A stretch of 64,000 nt of DNA from Chromobacterium violaceum ATCC 12472 (GTDB taxonomy: Bacteria > Pseudomonadota > Gammaproteobacteria > Burkholderiales > Chromobacteriaceae), in the NCBI RefSeq assembly GCF_000007705.1, contig NC_005085.1, forward strand, positions 4,163,752 to 4,227,751, written 5' to 3'. Position numbers and translations under genes: made by a program. The notes beneath the pieces are model-generated. The model ran no database searches and was not told where the DNA came from. It saw only the letters and a list, made by a program, of their open reading frames with translations. Within the stretch, counting starts at the first letter, position 1; each line of letters opens with the position of its first letter. Positions 15,922 to 23,984 of this stretch are shown piece by piece.

Positions 15922-16770
15922 TTATTGCAGCAGCGTCAGCGCTGCCTGGGGCAGAGTATTCGCTTGTTTCAGGATAGACGCGCCAGCCTGTTGCAGAATC
16001 TGGTTCTTAGTCAGGTTAGCCGTTTCCGAGGCAAAGTCTACATCCAAAATCCGGCTATTGGCGGCAGTCAGGTTTTGCACGTAGTTTTGCAGGTTGGCCA
16101 CCACGGCGTCGAACCGGTTCTGCACCGCACCCCAAGTCGAACGCACGTTCGAGATTTGGGAGATGTCCTGATCCAAGGCGGACAGAATCGCGGAAGCGCT
16201 ACCCTGCGACAACACGCTGATGGTGCCGGTGGCGGTCAAGGACGAGTTGTAGCTGCACAGCACGCCGGCGGACGTCATGTCCTGCGAGGAAATCGAAACC
16301 TGGTTGCTGCTGGCGCCGGACGAACCCACCTGGAAAGTCAGTACCGCGCTACCGGACAACAGCGAAGTGCCGTTGAACTGGGTGGTCTGCACGATACGCG
16401 AGATTTCCTGGGTCAGCTGGTCCACTTCGTTCTGCAGCTGCGAGCGGTTGGTGTTGCTGACCGAGCCGTTGGACGCCTGCACCGCGATTTCGCGGATACG
16501 CTGCAGGTTGTTGGCGATCTGCCCCAGCGCGCCTTCCGCCGTCTGCCCGACGGAAATGCCGTCGTTGGCGTTGTTGACGGCCTGGTTGTTACCGCGGATG
16601 GCCGAGGTCAGGGTCTGCGAAATCGCCAGACCGGCCGCGTCGTCCTTAGCGGTGTTGATACGCAGGCCGGAAGACAGACGTTGCAGCGACTTGGTCAGCG
16701 ACATCTGCGAATTGTTCAGGTTCAGCTGCGCTTGCAGCGAGGATACGTTGGTATTGACGGTAATAGCCAT
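15922..16770 (-). CDS. fliC: Flagellin (copy A)
   Basis: Encodes 282 residues, a short flagellin with conserved D0/D1 ends ([38 protein letters not shown]) and a small central domain (about 140-200) rich in Ser/Thr. That centre is the part usually glycosylated. Cys172 (VLCSYNSS) is unusual for a flagellin. It is nearly identical to copy B at 16946-17794, with differences concentrated in the centre and 3' half. A close sigma-28 promoter lies at 16820-16846. The large sugar and glycosyltransferase island begins about 1.2 kb upstream. Confidence 0.97.
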   Translation of the reverse strand: MAITVNTNVSSLQAQLNLNNSQMSLTKSLQRLSSGLRINTAKDDAAGLAISQTLTSAIRGNNQAVNNANDGISVGQTAEGALGQIANNLQRIREIAVQASNGSVSNTNRSQLQNEVDQLTQEISRIVQTTQFNGTSLLSGSAVLTFQVGSSGASSNQVSISSQDMTSAGVLCSYNSSLTATGTISVLSQGSASAILSALDQDISQISNVRSTWGAVQNRFDAVVANLQNYVQNLTAANSRILDVDFASETANLTKNQILQQAGASILKQANTLPQAALTLLQ

Positions 16771-16819
16771 GGTGACTCTCCTGGTGCTTTAGGTGGGCAA
16801 AACAGCTTGCTTACACAAC

Positions 16820-16846
16820 TTATCGACCAAGGCGATCCGAACTTTA
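16820..16846 (-). promoter_or_regulatory. Sigma-28 (FliA) promoter of flagellin copy A
   Basis: On the - strand the sequence reads TAAAGTTC, 11 nt, GTCGATAA. The FliA consensus is TAAAGTTT-N11-GCCGATAA, so 14 of 16 positions match with perfect spacing. The -10 end is 49 bp upstream of the ATG. Confidence 0.9.
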
Positions 16847-16904
16847 TGCCCCGGATGTGAATTTTTGCATCAATACTGCAAATCCCTTTGCCAATCCCCA
16901 ATCC

Positions 16905-16931
16905 GCCGCAGGCTGCCAGGCAGACTGCGGC
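16905..16931 (-). terminator. Hairpin after flagellin copy B
   Basis: GCCGCAG (16905-16911) and CTGCGGC (16925-16931) form a 7-bp stem just past the flagellin B stop. There is no U-run, so it is a weak terminator or a 3' end stabiliser. Confidence 0.4.
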
Positions 16932-16945
16932 GCCATCGATTGCGC

Positions 16946-17794
16946 TTACTGCAGCAGCGTCAGCGCGGCCTGCGGCAAAGAGTTGGCCTGCTTCAGGATG
17001 GAAGAGCCGGCCTGCTGCAGAATCTGGTTCTTGGTCAGGTTCGCGGTTTCAGAGGCGAAGTCCACATCCAGGATACGGCTATTGGCAGCGGTCAGGTTCT
17101 GCACATAGTTCTGCAGGTTGGCCACCACCGCGTCGAAGCGGTTCTGCACCGAGCCCCAGGTGGAACGCACGTTCGAGATCGCGGCGATATCGTGATCCAG
17201 GCTCGACAGCACCGCGGAAGCGCTGCCCTGGCTCAGCACGCTGATGGTGCCGGTATTGGTCAAGGACGAGTTGTAGCTGCACAGGACGCCGGCGGAAGTC
17301 ATGTCCACCGAGGAAACCGAAACCTGGTTGCTGCTGGCGCCGGAGGAACCGACCTGGAAAGTCAGCACCGCGCTGCCGGACAACAGCGAGGTGCCGTTGA
17401 ACTGGGTGGTCTGCACGATACGCGAGATTTCCTGGGTCAGCTGATCCACTTCGTTCTGCAGCTGCGAGCGGTTGGTGTTGCTGACCGAGCCGTTGGACGC
17501 CTGCACCGCGATTTCGCGGATACGCTGCAGGTTGTTGGCGATCTGCCCCAGCGCGCCTTCCGCCGTCTGCCCGACGGAAATGCCGTCGTTGGCGTTGTTG
17601 ACGGCCTGGTTGTTGCCGCGGATGGCCGAGGTCAGGGTCTGCGAAATCGCCAGACCGGCCGCGTCGTCCTTGGCGCTGTTGATGCGCAGGCCGGAAGACA
17701 GCCGCTGCAGCGACCTGGACAGCGCCATCTGGGAGCCATTCAGGTTCAGCTGAGCCTGCAGCGAACTGGTATTGGTATTGACGGTAATTGCCAT
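16946..17794 (-). CDS. fliC: Flagellin (copy B)
   Basis: Encodes 282 residues and is a tandem paralogue of copy A with the same length and ends ([20 protein letters not shown]). Residues 45-160 are almost unchanged between copies, and positions 17445-17614 match 16421-16590 base for base, including wobble positions. It also has the central Cys (VLCSYNSS). It is the flagellin nearest the glycosylation island. Two flagellins may build a composite filament or allow switching. The promoter match upstream is weaker than that of copy A. Confidence 0.97.
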   Translation of the reverse strand: MAITVNTNTSSLQAQLNLNGSQMALSRSLQRLSSGLRINSAKDDAAGLAISQTLTSAIRGNNQAVNNANDGISVGQTAEGALGQIANNLQRIREIAVQASNGSVSNTNRSQLQNEVDQLTQEISRIVQTTQFNGTSLLSGSAVLTFQVGSSGASSNQVSVSSVDMTSAGVLCSYNSSLTNTGTISVLSQGSASAVLSSLDHDIAAISNVRSTWGSVQNRFDAVVANLQNYVQNLTAANSRILDVDFASETANLTKNQILQQAGSSILKQANSLPQAALTLLQ

Positions 17795-17850
17795 TTTGTT
17801 CCTCTTAATCAGCCCAGCGGGCTCACCAAAATAATTGCCTGTTGCCGATC

Positions 17851-17876
17851 AGATCGGCCATGGCGGGGAAACTTTG
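17851..17876 (-). promoter_or_regulatory. Probable sigma-28 promoter of flagellin copy B
   Basis: On the - strand it reads CAAAGTTT, 10 nt, GCCGATCT. That is 13 of 16 FliA consensus positions but a spacer one base short. The -10 overlaps a perfect inverted repeat GCCGATC-A-GATCGGC (17844-17858), which copy A's promoter lacks and which could bind a regulator. Confidence 0.65.
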
Positions 17877-17923
17877 ATGAAAATGGCAAAACTGCCAACT
17901 AATCGAACCATCCTCCCTTGAAT

Positions 17924-17952
17924 AAAAAAAAAACCCCGGAACCTGTCCGGGG
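17924..17952 (-). terminator. Rho-independent terminator of the glycosylation island
   Basis: Read leftwards, CCCCGGA (from 17952) pairs with TCCGGGG across a 5-nt loop, followed by ten T residues (the A-run at 17924-17933). It ends the long leftward island transcript before the flagellin promoter at 17851-17876. Confidence 0.92.
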
Positions 17953-17969
17953 GCGGAGCCGCATCCCGC

Positions 17970-20900
17970 TCAACCGTGCAGGACCCGGAACCATTCCTCG
18001 TAATGCTCCTCCAGCCAGTAGTCGCGATCGAACCAGGCCTTCAGCGCATCGCCTTCTTTCGCCAGCGCGTCCAGATCATGCACCCGCGCGCGTATCGCCT
18101 CGATCCAGGCCTCCGCCCGGTTGGGCACGCGGCATACCGGCGCGTTATTGGTCTGGTACGGGTAGATGTCGGTGCACACCACCGGCCAACCCAGCACGCC
18201 GTACTCCAGCAGACGCAGATTGCTCTTGGCCTCGTTGAAAGGATTGATCTCCAGCGGCGCCACCGCCAGATCCAGATTCAGCGTCGCCACCTTGGCCGCG
18301 TAATCGGCAAAAGGCACGCCGTGATGCATCTCGGCGACGAAGGGTCGGAATTGCGGCAAGCACATGCCCATGAACACCCAGTCGACTTCCTTGTGAGTGG
18401 CCTTCAACACCTCATAGATCAGCTCCAGGTCGCCGCGGTGCTGGCTGGCGCCCACCCAGCCGACGCGCGGCTTCGCGCCGACGCGCCGCTGCGACTTCAA
18501 ATCGCCCCAGATCGTCTTGCGCAGCCGGTTGGGCGCGACGGTCACCTCGCCAACCATGTTCTGGATGAAGTCGGCCAAAGGCTGGGTCGACACCACGGCG
18601 GCGTCGCACAGCTTCAACACCCGGCGCAGCCGCTGCTTGGCATCCGGATAATGGCGGCTCCAGTGATCGTACAGGCTGCTCTTCTCCGGCACCCCGCCGA
18701 CCAGATCGTCCAGGCCGAAGACGATGCGCAGGTCCGGAATGAACTTGCGGTAGGCATCCATGGTTTCATAGATGTAGTCGCTGATGCCGGTATGCAGCAG
18801 AATGGTGTTCGGCGCCTGCCGCGCCAGTTCCACCACGGTCGGGATGCCCTCGTCAGGCTGGTGGATTTCGCCATCCAGCTTGCCCTTCTCCTGCAATACC
18901 GACAGCGGCTGGCTGAGACGGTATTCGCCGCTGCCGCCGGGCACCGGGATGCCGAGCACCCGCTTGCGGCTGGAGAAGCCCGGATCCCAGGCCACCGAGC
19001 GCTGCCACTCGGTTGTCGTCCGCTTGGTGCGCAGCGTCAGATTGCGGTTGTAGCAAGGGTCGCGCTGCAGCACCGGCAGCCAGCGCGCCAGCATCACCTC
19101 CATCTCATCCCGCTCTCGCACCGCGGCCTTCAGCGCCGGACGCGGGTCGGTGGTCACCCGGCCTATGCTCTGGCCATGGCTGTGGTACAGCACGACGAAA
19201 GGATTGTAGACATTGCGCAGGCCGGCGGCCTGCACCTTGAGGCAGAAATCGACATCGTTGAAGCACACTTGCAGCGACTCTTCGTCGAAGCCGCCGACCA
19301 GATCGTATATCTGCTTTTCCACCAGCAGGCAGGCGGCGGTGACCGCCGAGTAGTTCTGCATGGTCAGGCTGCGGTTCATATAGCCCGGATACAGGTAGTC
19401 CATACCCTCGAAAATATGGTCCGCCACCGAGTACATGCCGCCCGGCATGCCCAGCACGATGCCGGCGTGCTGCACCAGGCCGACCTCCGGATACAGCAGG
19501 CGCGCGCCGACGGCCCCCACGCCTGGCTGCTGCGCAGTAGCGAGCATGCGTTCCAGCCACTGCGGGAATATCACTTCGGTATCGTTGTTCAGCAGCAGCA
19601 GGTATTCGCCGCGCGCCTCGCGCGCGCCCAGATTGCACTGCGCGGAGAAATTGAAGGGCGCGTCGTAGCTGAGGATGCGGATGCGGTCCGGATGCTGGGC
19701 CTTCATCTCCTGGTAGAACTCGAAGGTTTCGGGATCCTCGGAGCCGTTGTCTACGATCAGCACCTCGAAGTTCTGGTAGCCGGTGATGCGGAACAGGCTT
19801 TGCAGGCAGGGCGTCAGGCACTCCAGCTTGTCCTTGCTGGGAATGATCACCGACACCAGCGGCGCGCCGGCCAACAGGTATTGATAGTGGAAGGTGCCCG
19901 GCACCAAGCCGTCGCTGACCTGCACCGGCATGCCGCAACGCTGGGCATGGCCCTCCAGCGCCACCAGCCGCGACGCATGGCCCAAGGTGTCGTACTTGGG
20001 GTCCACCCAAGGCAGGGAGACCAGCACGGTATCGATGTGTCCCACCCTGTCGATCCCGAACTGTTCCGCAATCCTCAGCAAGGCGTCATAGCAATGCGCT
20101 CTCGGGAAAGGCTGGAAACCGCCGATCTTGGCGATCGCCTCGGTCTGGAAGGTCACCGCGTGGCCGATGTAGTCCATCGAACGCAGGTATTCCGGCGCGA
20201 AATCCGGCAGCATCGACGGGCGGAAGCGCTTGCCCATCGGAGAGACGATATCGTGGTCGGAATAAATCGCGGCCTGCTCGGGATGGACGTGGGCATGCTC
20301 GCCGAAACGCGCCAGCGCGTGCGGCTGCAGGCGCGCGCCGGCCGGCAGCAGCATCACCCAGTCGGACGGCAGATCGGCGACCACGCCGTTGATCGCCTCC
20401 GTCACTTTCTGCTCGTCATCCAGCGAATCCAGCTGCAGCCAGCCCAGCTGCTGGCTCTGGCTGAAGATGGGATCGGGTTGTTGCGCGTCCGAAATGACGA
20501 TCAGCCGCCAGTGCCGATACAGCACTTTCTCCATCGCGGCGAAGGTTTCCGACAGCCTGGTCAGCTTATCCGACGGCGCGAGCACCATCAGGGTGAACAC
20601 CGGTATCTTGCGCCACACGGTCATCATCCGCTCGGCCAACTGCTCGGCATGGATTTCGCGGATCTCGTGCCGTCTCACCCATTTGCGGTAGCTCCTCACC
20701 GTATCGACGTCGTTTTCGGTGAGATTGCGGGTTTGTATCTTGCCCAATGCGCCAAGCGGCTGCGAGCGCAGATGCGCCGGCAGCAACTCGGCGTACTTGG
20801 CCCACAGAGCCGCGACATGATCCTCGAGCAGGCGATGCTCCAGCACATGCTTGCGCGCGGCCGCCGCCTGGCGGGTCCGCAACTCGGGATCGTCGATCAG

Positions 20901-21845
20901 CTTGCTGATGGCTTCGATCCAGGCCTGTTCGGTATTGGCCGCCACCATGGCGAGGCCGCTGTCCTTCAGGCCGGCATAGGAAGGGACGTCCGACACCACG
21001 GAGGCGGCGCCGACGATGGAATACTCCATCCACTTCAAATCCGACTTGGATTGATTGAACTCGCTGTCGGTCAGCGGCGCGATGCCGATATCGATGTTCA
21101 GCTTGGCCAGCTCGGTCAGATATTCGTTGTAGCCGACGAACTCCTGGACCTTGCGCACATCCTTGATGCCGACGAAGCTTTCCGGCACCTGGCCCCAGAA
21201 CACGAACTTCACCTGGCCGGCGTACTCGTTGTAAATCCGTTGCAGGACGTTGGACAGCAGCGCCAGGTCCTTTTCGTGGGTGGAGGTGCCGGCAAAGCCG
21301 ATGGTGATTTCGCCGTCGCGCGGCAGCGGCTCCACCAGGCGCTCCTTGGCTAGGTAGTTGGGAAATAGCAGCACCTTGTCGGTGTAAGCCTTGACCTTCT
21401 CCACCAGCGTCGGCGTCGACACCGTCACCAGCGAACACTTGGGCAACAGCCACTTGATGCCTTCGAAAGCCGGGCTGCAGATATCGTACATGATGTGCTG
21501 TTCCGGCATGTCCAGCAGCCAGTCGTCAGCCTCGTAGACTATGGGCTTGCCGGACTCGACGATCTCCCGCAATACCGGCATGAACTCTTCGAAAGGAAAC
21601 ACCCGCTGGACGATGAACATGTCCATGGCCTCGACGAACGCGCTATCGCTGTCGAACGGGAAAGAGCCTTCATAATTGAAGTCCGCCTGATTGCGGAACT
21701 CGTATACGTCCAGCATCGGAGCCAGCAGGCCAAGCGGATCTCCCAATCTCAACTTGAAGCAGGCGGCTTCCTGCAGATCTCGAGTCAACACGCCGACGCG
21801 CGGCTTACGGGGTTGTTGTTCCACGTTATTTTCCTGTGATTTCAT
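17970..21845 (-). CDS. Giant multi-domain glycosyltransferase (1291 aa)
   Basis: The domain order is GT-B-like (about 14-360), GT2-like (415-620), GT2 (662-900) and GT-B-like (about 980-1291). The first GT2-like unit has a DxD-type SDHDI near 529. The second has the full GT2 opening (VSVIIPSKDK), VDNGSEDPE and LLNNDTEVI near 751. Both GT-B units share the pattern APL-x(6)-FN-x-x-KS-x-L (near 256 and again near the C-terminus), which suggests an internal duplication. No membrane segment or signal peptide is seen, so it is cytoplasmic. Lying between the sugar genes and the flagellins, it is a strong candidate for a flagellin glycosyltransferase like those of Pseudomonas flagellin islands; the acceptor is inferred. 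Confidence 0.88.
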   Translation of the reverse strand: MKSQENNVEQQPRKPRVGVLTRDLQEAACFKLRLGDPLGLLAPMLDVYEFRNQADFNYEGSFPFDSDSAFVEAMDMFIVQRVFPFEEFMPVLREIVESGKPIVYEADDWLLDMPEQHIMYDICSPAFEGIKWLLPKCSLVTVSTPTLVEKVKAYTDKVLLFPNYLAKERLVEPLPRDGEITIGFAGTSTHEKDLALLSNVLQRIYNEYAGQVKFVFWGQVPESFVGIKDVRKVQEFVGYNEYLTELAKLNIDIGIAPLTDSEFNQSKSDLKWMEYSIVGAASVVSDVPSYAGLKDSGLAMVAANTEQAWIEAISKLIDDPELRTRQAAAARKHVLEHRLLEDHVAALWAKYAELLPAHLRSQPLGALGKIQTRNLTENDVDTVRSYRKWVRRHEIREIHAEQLAERMMTVWRKIPVFTLMVLAPSDKLTRLSETFAAMEKVLYRHWRLIVISDAQQPDPIFSQSQQLGWLQLDSLDDEQKVTEAINGVVADLPSDWVMLLPAGARLQPHALARFGEHAHVHPEQAAIYSDHDIVSPMGKRFRPSMLPDFAPEYLRSMDYIGHAVTFQTEAIAKIGGFQPFPRAHCYDALLRIAEQFGIDRVGHIDTVLVSLPWVDPKYDTLGHASRLVALEGHAQRCGMPVQVSDGLVPGTFHYQYLLAGAPLVSVIIPSKDKLECLTPCLQSLFRITGYQNFEVLIVDNGSEDPETFEFYQEMKAQHPDRIRILSYDAPFNFSAQCNLGAREARGEYLLLLNNDTEVIFPQWLERMLATAQQPGVGAVGARLLYPEVGLVQHAGIVLGMPGGMYSVADHIFEGMDYLYPGYMNRSLTMQNYSAVTAACLLVEKQIYDLVGGFDEESLQVCFNDVDFCLKVQAAGLRNVYNPFVVLYHSHGQSIGRVTTDPRPALKAAVRERDEMEVMLARWLPVLQRDPCYNRNLTLRTKRTTTEWQRSVAWDPGFSSRKRVLGIPVPGGSGEYRLSQPLSVLQEKGKLDGEIHQPDEGIPTVVELARQAPNTILLHTGISDYIYETMDAYRKFIPDLRIVFGLDDLVGGVPEKSSLYDHWSRHYPDAKQRLRRVLKLCDAAVVSTQPLADFIQNMVGEVTVAPNRLRKTIWGDLKSQRRVGAKPRVGWVGASQHRGDLELIYEVLKATHKEVDWVFMGMCLPQFRPFVAEMHHGVPFADYAAKVATLNLDLAVAPLEINPFNEAKSNLRLLEYGVLGWPVVCTDIYPYQTNNAPVCRVPNRAEAWIEAIRARVHDLDALAKEGDALKAWFDRDYWLEEHYEEWFRVLHG

Positions 21846-21978
21846 GGCTGCGGCTCGCTAGGACATCGATGAATCCGGTCCCCTCAAACAGCATAACAGA
21901 TCGCGGCGGGGCCTAGCCCCGGGAAAGCGGCCCGGTCCTCTGCCGGCATCCTAGCGGCCCATTCGGCGGACCGCAAAG

Positions 21979-22008
21979 TAAAAACGGGGCAAAACCCGCG
22001 GATTGCCC
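21979..22008 (-). terminator. Candidate terminator after the B12 radical SAM gene
   Basis: Read leftwards, GGGCAA (22008-22003) pairs with TTGCCC (21992-21987), followed by CGTTTTTAC. The 6-bp stem is short and the loop 10 nt long, so it is probably only a partial terminator within the island. Confidence 0.4.
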
Positions 22009-22041
22009 GCCGGTTCGCCCCATCGCGTCAAGCAAGACGGC

Positions 22042-23796
22042 TCAGGCGGAAGCCGCGATGATCCGGGAATCGTCGGTTTCCGTCATGGCCGGGGGATGCA
22101 GGATGTCGGCCAGCAGGCCGTAATCCGCATCCGACCAATCGTCCGGATTGATGCCCTCCAGGCCGAATATCCATGCCCAGCGTCCCCAGAACGGCGTCTT
22201 GATCGACTCCAGGTAGCTGGCGTAGTGCTGGTCGGCCAGCTCCGCCTGGCCCAGGCCGCGGTAGCATTGCGCCAGATAATAATGGGCGAAGGCGTGATCG
22301 CTCTTCAGCCGCAGCACGTTCTTCAGGCCGCGCTCCGCCCAGGCGTAATTGCCGCAGCGAAGATCGTAGTTATGCACGAAGTTCAGATCCAGGTTCATGA
22401 AGTACTGGTATTCCTGGATGAACTCGGCGCTGAAATCCTCGGTATTGATGACGGCGGTCCGGTAATCGGATCCCAGATCGTTGATCTTGATATAGCCCTT
22501 CGCCTTGGAGATTTCGTGGATCTCGCTGCCGACGATGGGGCTGGCGCAGGCGATGTTGAACCAGTTGGAGGCGATCTCGCGCAGGTTGCGCCGCGCGTCC
22601 TCCAGGTCTGCCTTGGTTTCGCCGGGCATGCCGATCAGGATGTTGGTATTGGTGTAGATGCCCAGTTCGCGGCAGTCCTTGGCCACCCTTTCCGAGATCT
22701 TCATCTTCAGGGGCTTGCGCATCTGCTTCTTCAGCACCTTCTCGCTGCCGCTCTCCACCGGCAGCACCAGGTGGCGGACCCCGGCGTCCCAGAACGCCTC
22801 CAGCATCGGCCGGTCCAGCGCGTACAGCGTCAGGCCGTTCTGGTACACCGAATGCAGCTTCAGCGACTTCACGATGTCCAGGATCTTGTAGACCCGGTCC
22901 GAGTCGGCCATCAGGTGGTCGTCCTGGAAAATGACCGTCGCCGCGTTGTACTTCTCCACCAGCCGGGTGAAGTCCTCGCGCACCCTTTCCAGCGAGTGGT
23001 AGCGCATCGAGCGTCCGTGCGTGCGGTGCGAGGCGCAGAAGGTGCACAGGAAGGGGCAGCCGCGCGAGGTCATCACGTGGAAGCCGCGGGTCTTGTCCAG
23101 GTTGTGGTAGGACGCCACCACCTGATTGATTTCGTGCTTGTCGATGTCGCACAGGTCGTAATCGAAGAACGGGATTTCATCCAGATCGTCGATGAAGTCA
23201 TGCTTGGGGGCGAACAGCTCCTCGCCCATCACCTTGCCGCGGGTGATCCAGGTGTCCGAACTGGCCAGGAAGGCGCGCGGATCGTCCGACTCCAGCAGGT
23301 GCAGCATGGGCTTCTCGCCCTCGCCGAAGCACAGGCCGTCGAAGAAGGTGCAGCCCATGTCGCGGTAGATCTGCTCGTAGCTGTTGGTCGGGATGTTGCC
23401 GCCGCCGACCACGATGCTGTCCGGCCAGACCTCCTTCGCCACCCTGCCGCAATCCATGAAGTTGGGAAAGGATGGGCTGAACAGCGAGGAAATGCCGACA
23501 AAATCCGGCTGAAAATCGCGGATCTGCTGGAAGAAATGCCGGCACAGCGCCTCGAAGCAATCGAAGGGCACCGCGTCCAGCGCGTTCACTTCCGCGTTGA
23601 AATCGATCAGCTTGACGTCCAGCGACAAGAATTTCTTCAAGTACGCCGAGATCGACAACGGCCCCAAGGGCAAATCGGTGCGGGGAATGTTGTAAACCTT
23701 CCCATCGCCCTTGGCCAACTGCACATTGTAGTACTCGGGCTTGGTGAACGAGTCCCAGGAAATGTGCATGGGCACGACAAACAGCAGCTTCTTCAT
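22042..23796 (-). CDS. B12-binding-domain radical SAM protein (island copy)
   Basis: Encodes 584 residues from the ATG at 23796, which has GGAGGGTGGG in front. Residues 1-160 form a cobalamin-binding-type Rossmann domain without DxHxxG. The radical SAM core has Cys247, Cys251 and Cys254 (GCPFLCTFC), and the C-terminal region (about 495-545) has TPR-like helices. The family includes radical methylases acting on unactivated carbons. Placed between two giant glycosyltransferases, it may modify the glycan or the glycosylated protein, but that is inferred from position. It is a paralogue of the AT-rich gene at 5179-6879, while its own composition matches the island. Confidence 0.88.
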   Translation of the reverse strand: MKKLLFVVPMHISWDSFTKPEYYNVQLAKGDGKVYNIPRTDLPLGPLSISAYLKKFLSLDVKLIDFNAEVNALDAVPFDCFEALCRHFFQQIRDFQPDFVGISSLFSPSFPNFMDCGRVAKEVWPDSIVVGGGNIPTNSYEQIYRDMGCTFFDGLCFGEGEKPMLHLLESDDPRAFLASSDTWITRGKVMGEELFAPKHDFIDDLDEIPFFDYDLCDIDKHEINQVVASYHNLDKTRGFHVMTSRGCPFLCTFCASHRTHGRSMRYHSLERVREDFTRLVEKYNAATVIFQDDHLMADSDRVYKILDIVKSLKLHSVYQNGLTLYALDRPMLEAFWDAGVRHLVLPVESGSEKVLKKQMRKPLKMKISERVAKDCRELGIYTNTNILIGMPGETKADLEDARRNLREIASNWFNIACASPIVGSEIHEISKAKGYIKINDLGSDYRTAVINTEDFSAEFIQEYQYFMNLDLNFVHNYDLRCGNYAWAERGLKNVLRLKSDHAFAHYYLAQCYRGLGQAELADQHYASYLESIKTPFWGRWAWIFGLEGINPDDWSDADYGLLADILHPPAMTETDDSRIIAASA

Positions 23797-23984
23797 CCCA
23801 CCCTCCCCGATCAACGGCCTGCCCCGCACGCTTGCGTCAAGCCAGCCATTCATCTGTGCTACCAACCATTCTCGATGACAGCGGTCCCGGTCTCATGCCT
23901 CTTCCGGCCGCCCGCGCAACAATATCACCTCGTCAACCGCTCCGCGGCCAGGCGGAGCGATATCGGATGACCCGCTATAAGGCT

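Noticed and set aside
17976-21353. Very long open frame on the + strand opposite the 1291-residue glycosyltransferase
   Set aside because: It is an antisense shadow of a GC-rich gene, with His/Arg/Gln-rich translation and no domain or ribosome site; the - strand frame has clear GT motifs.
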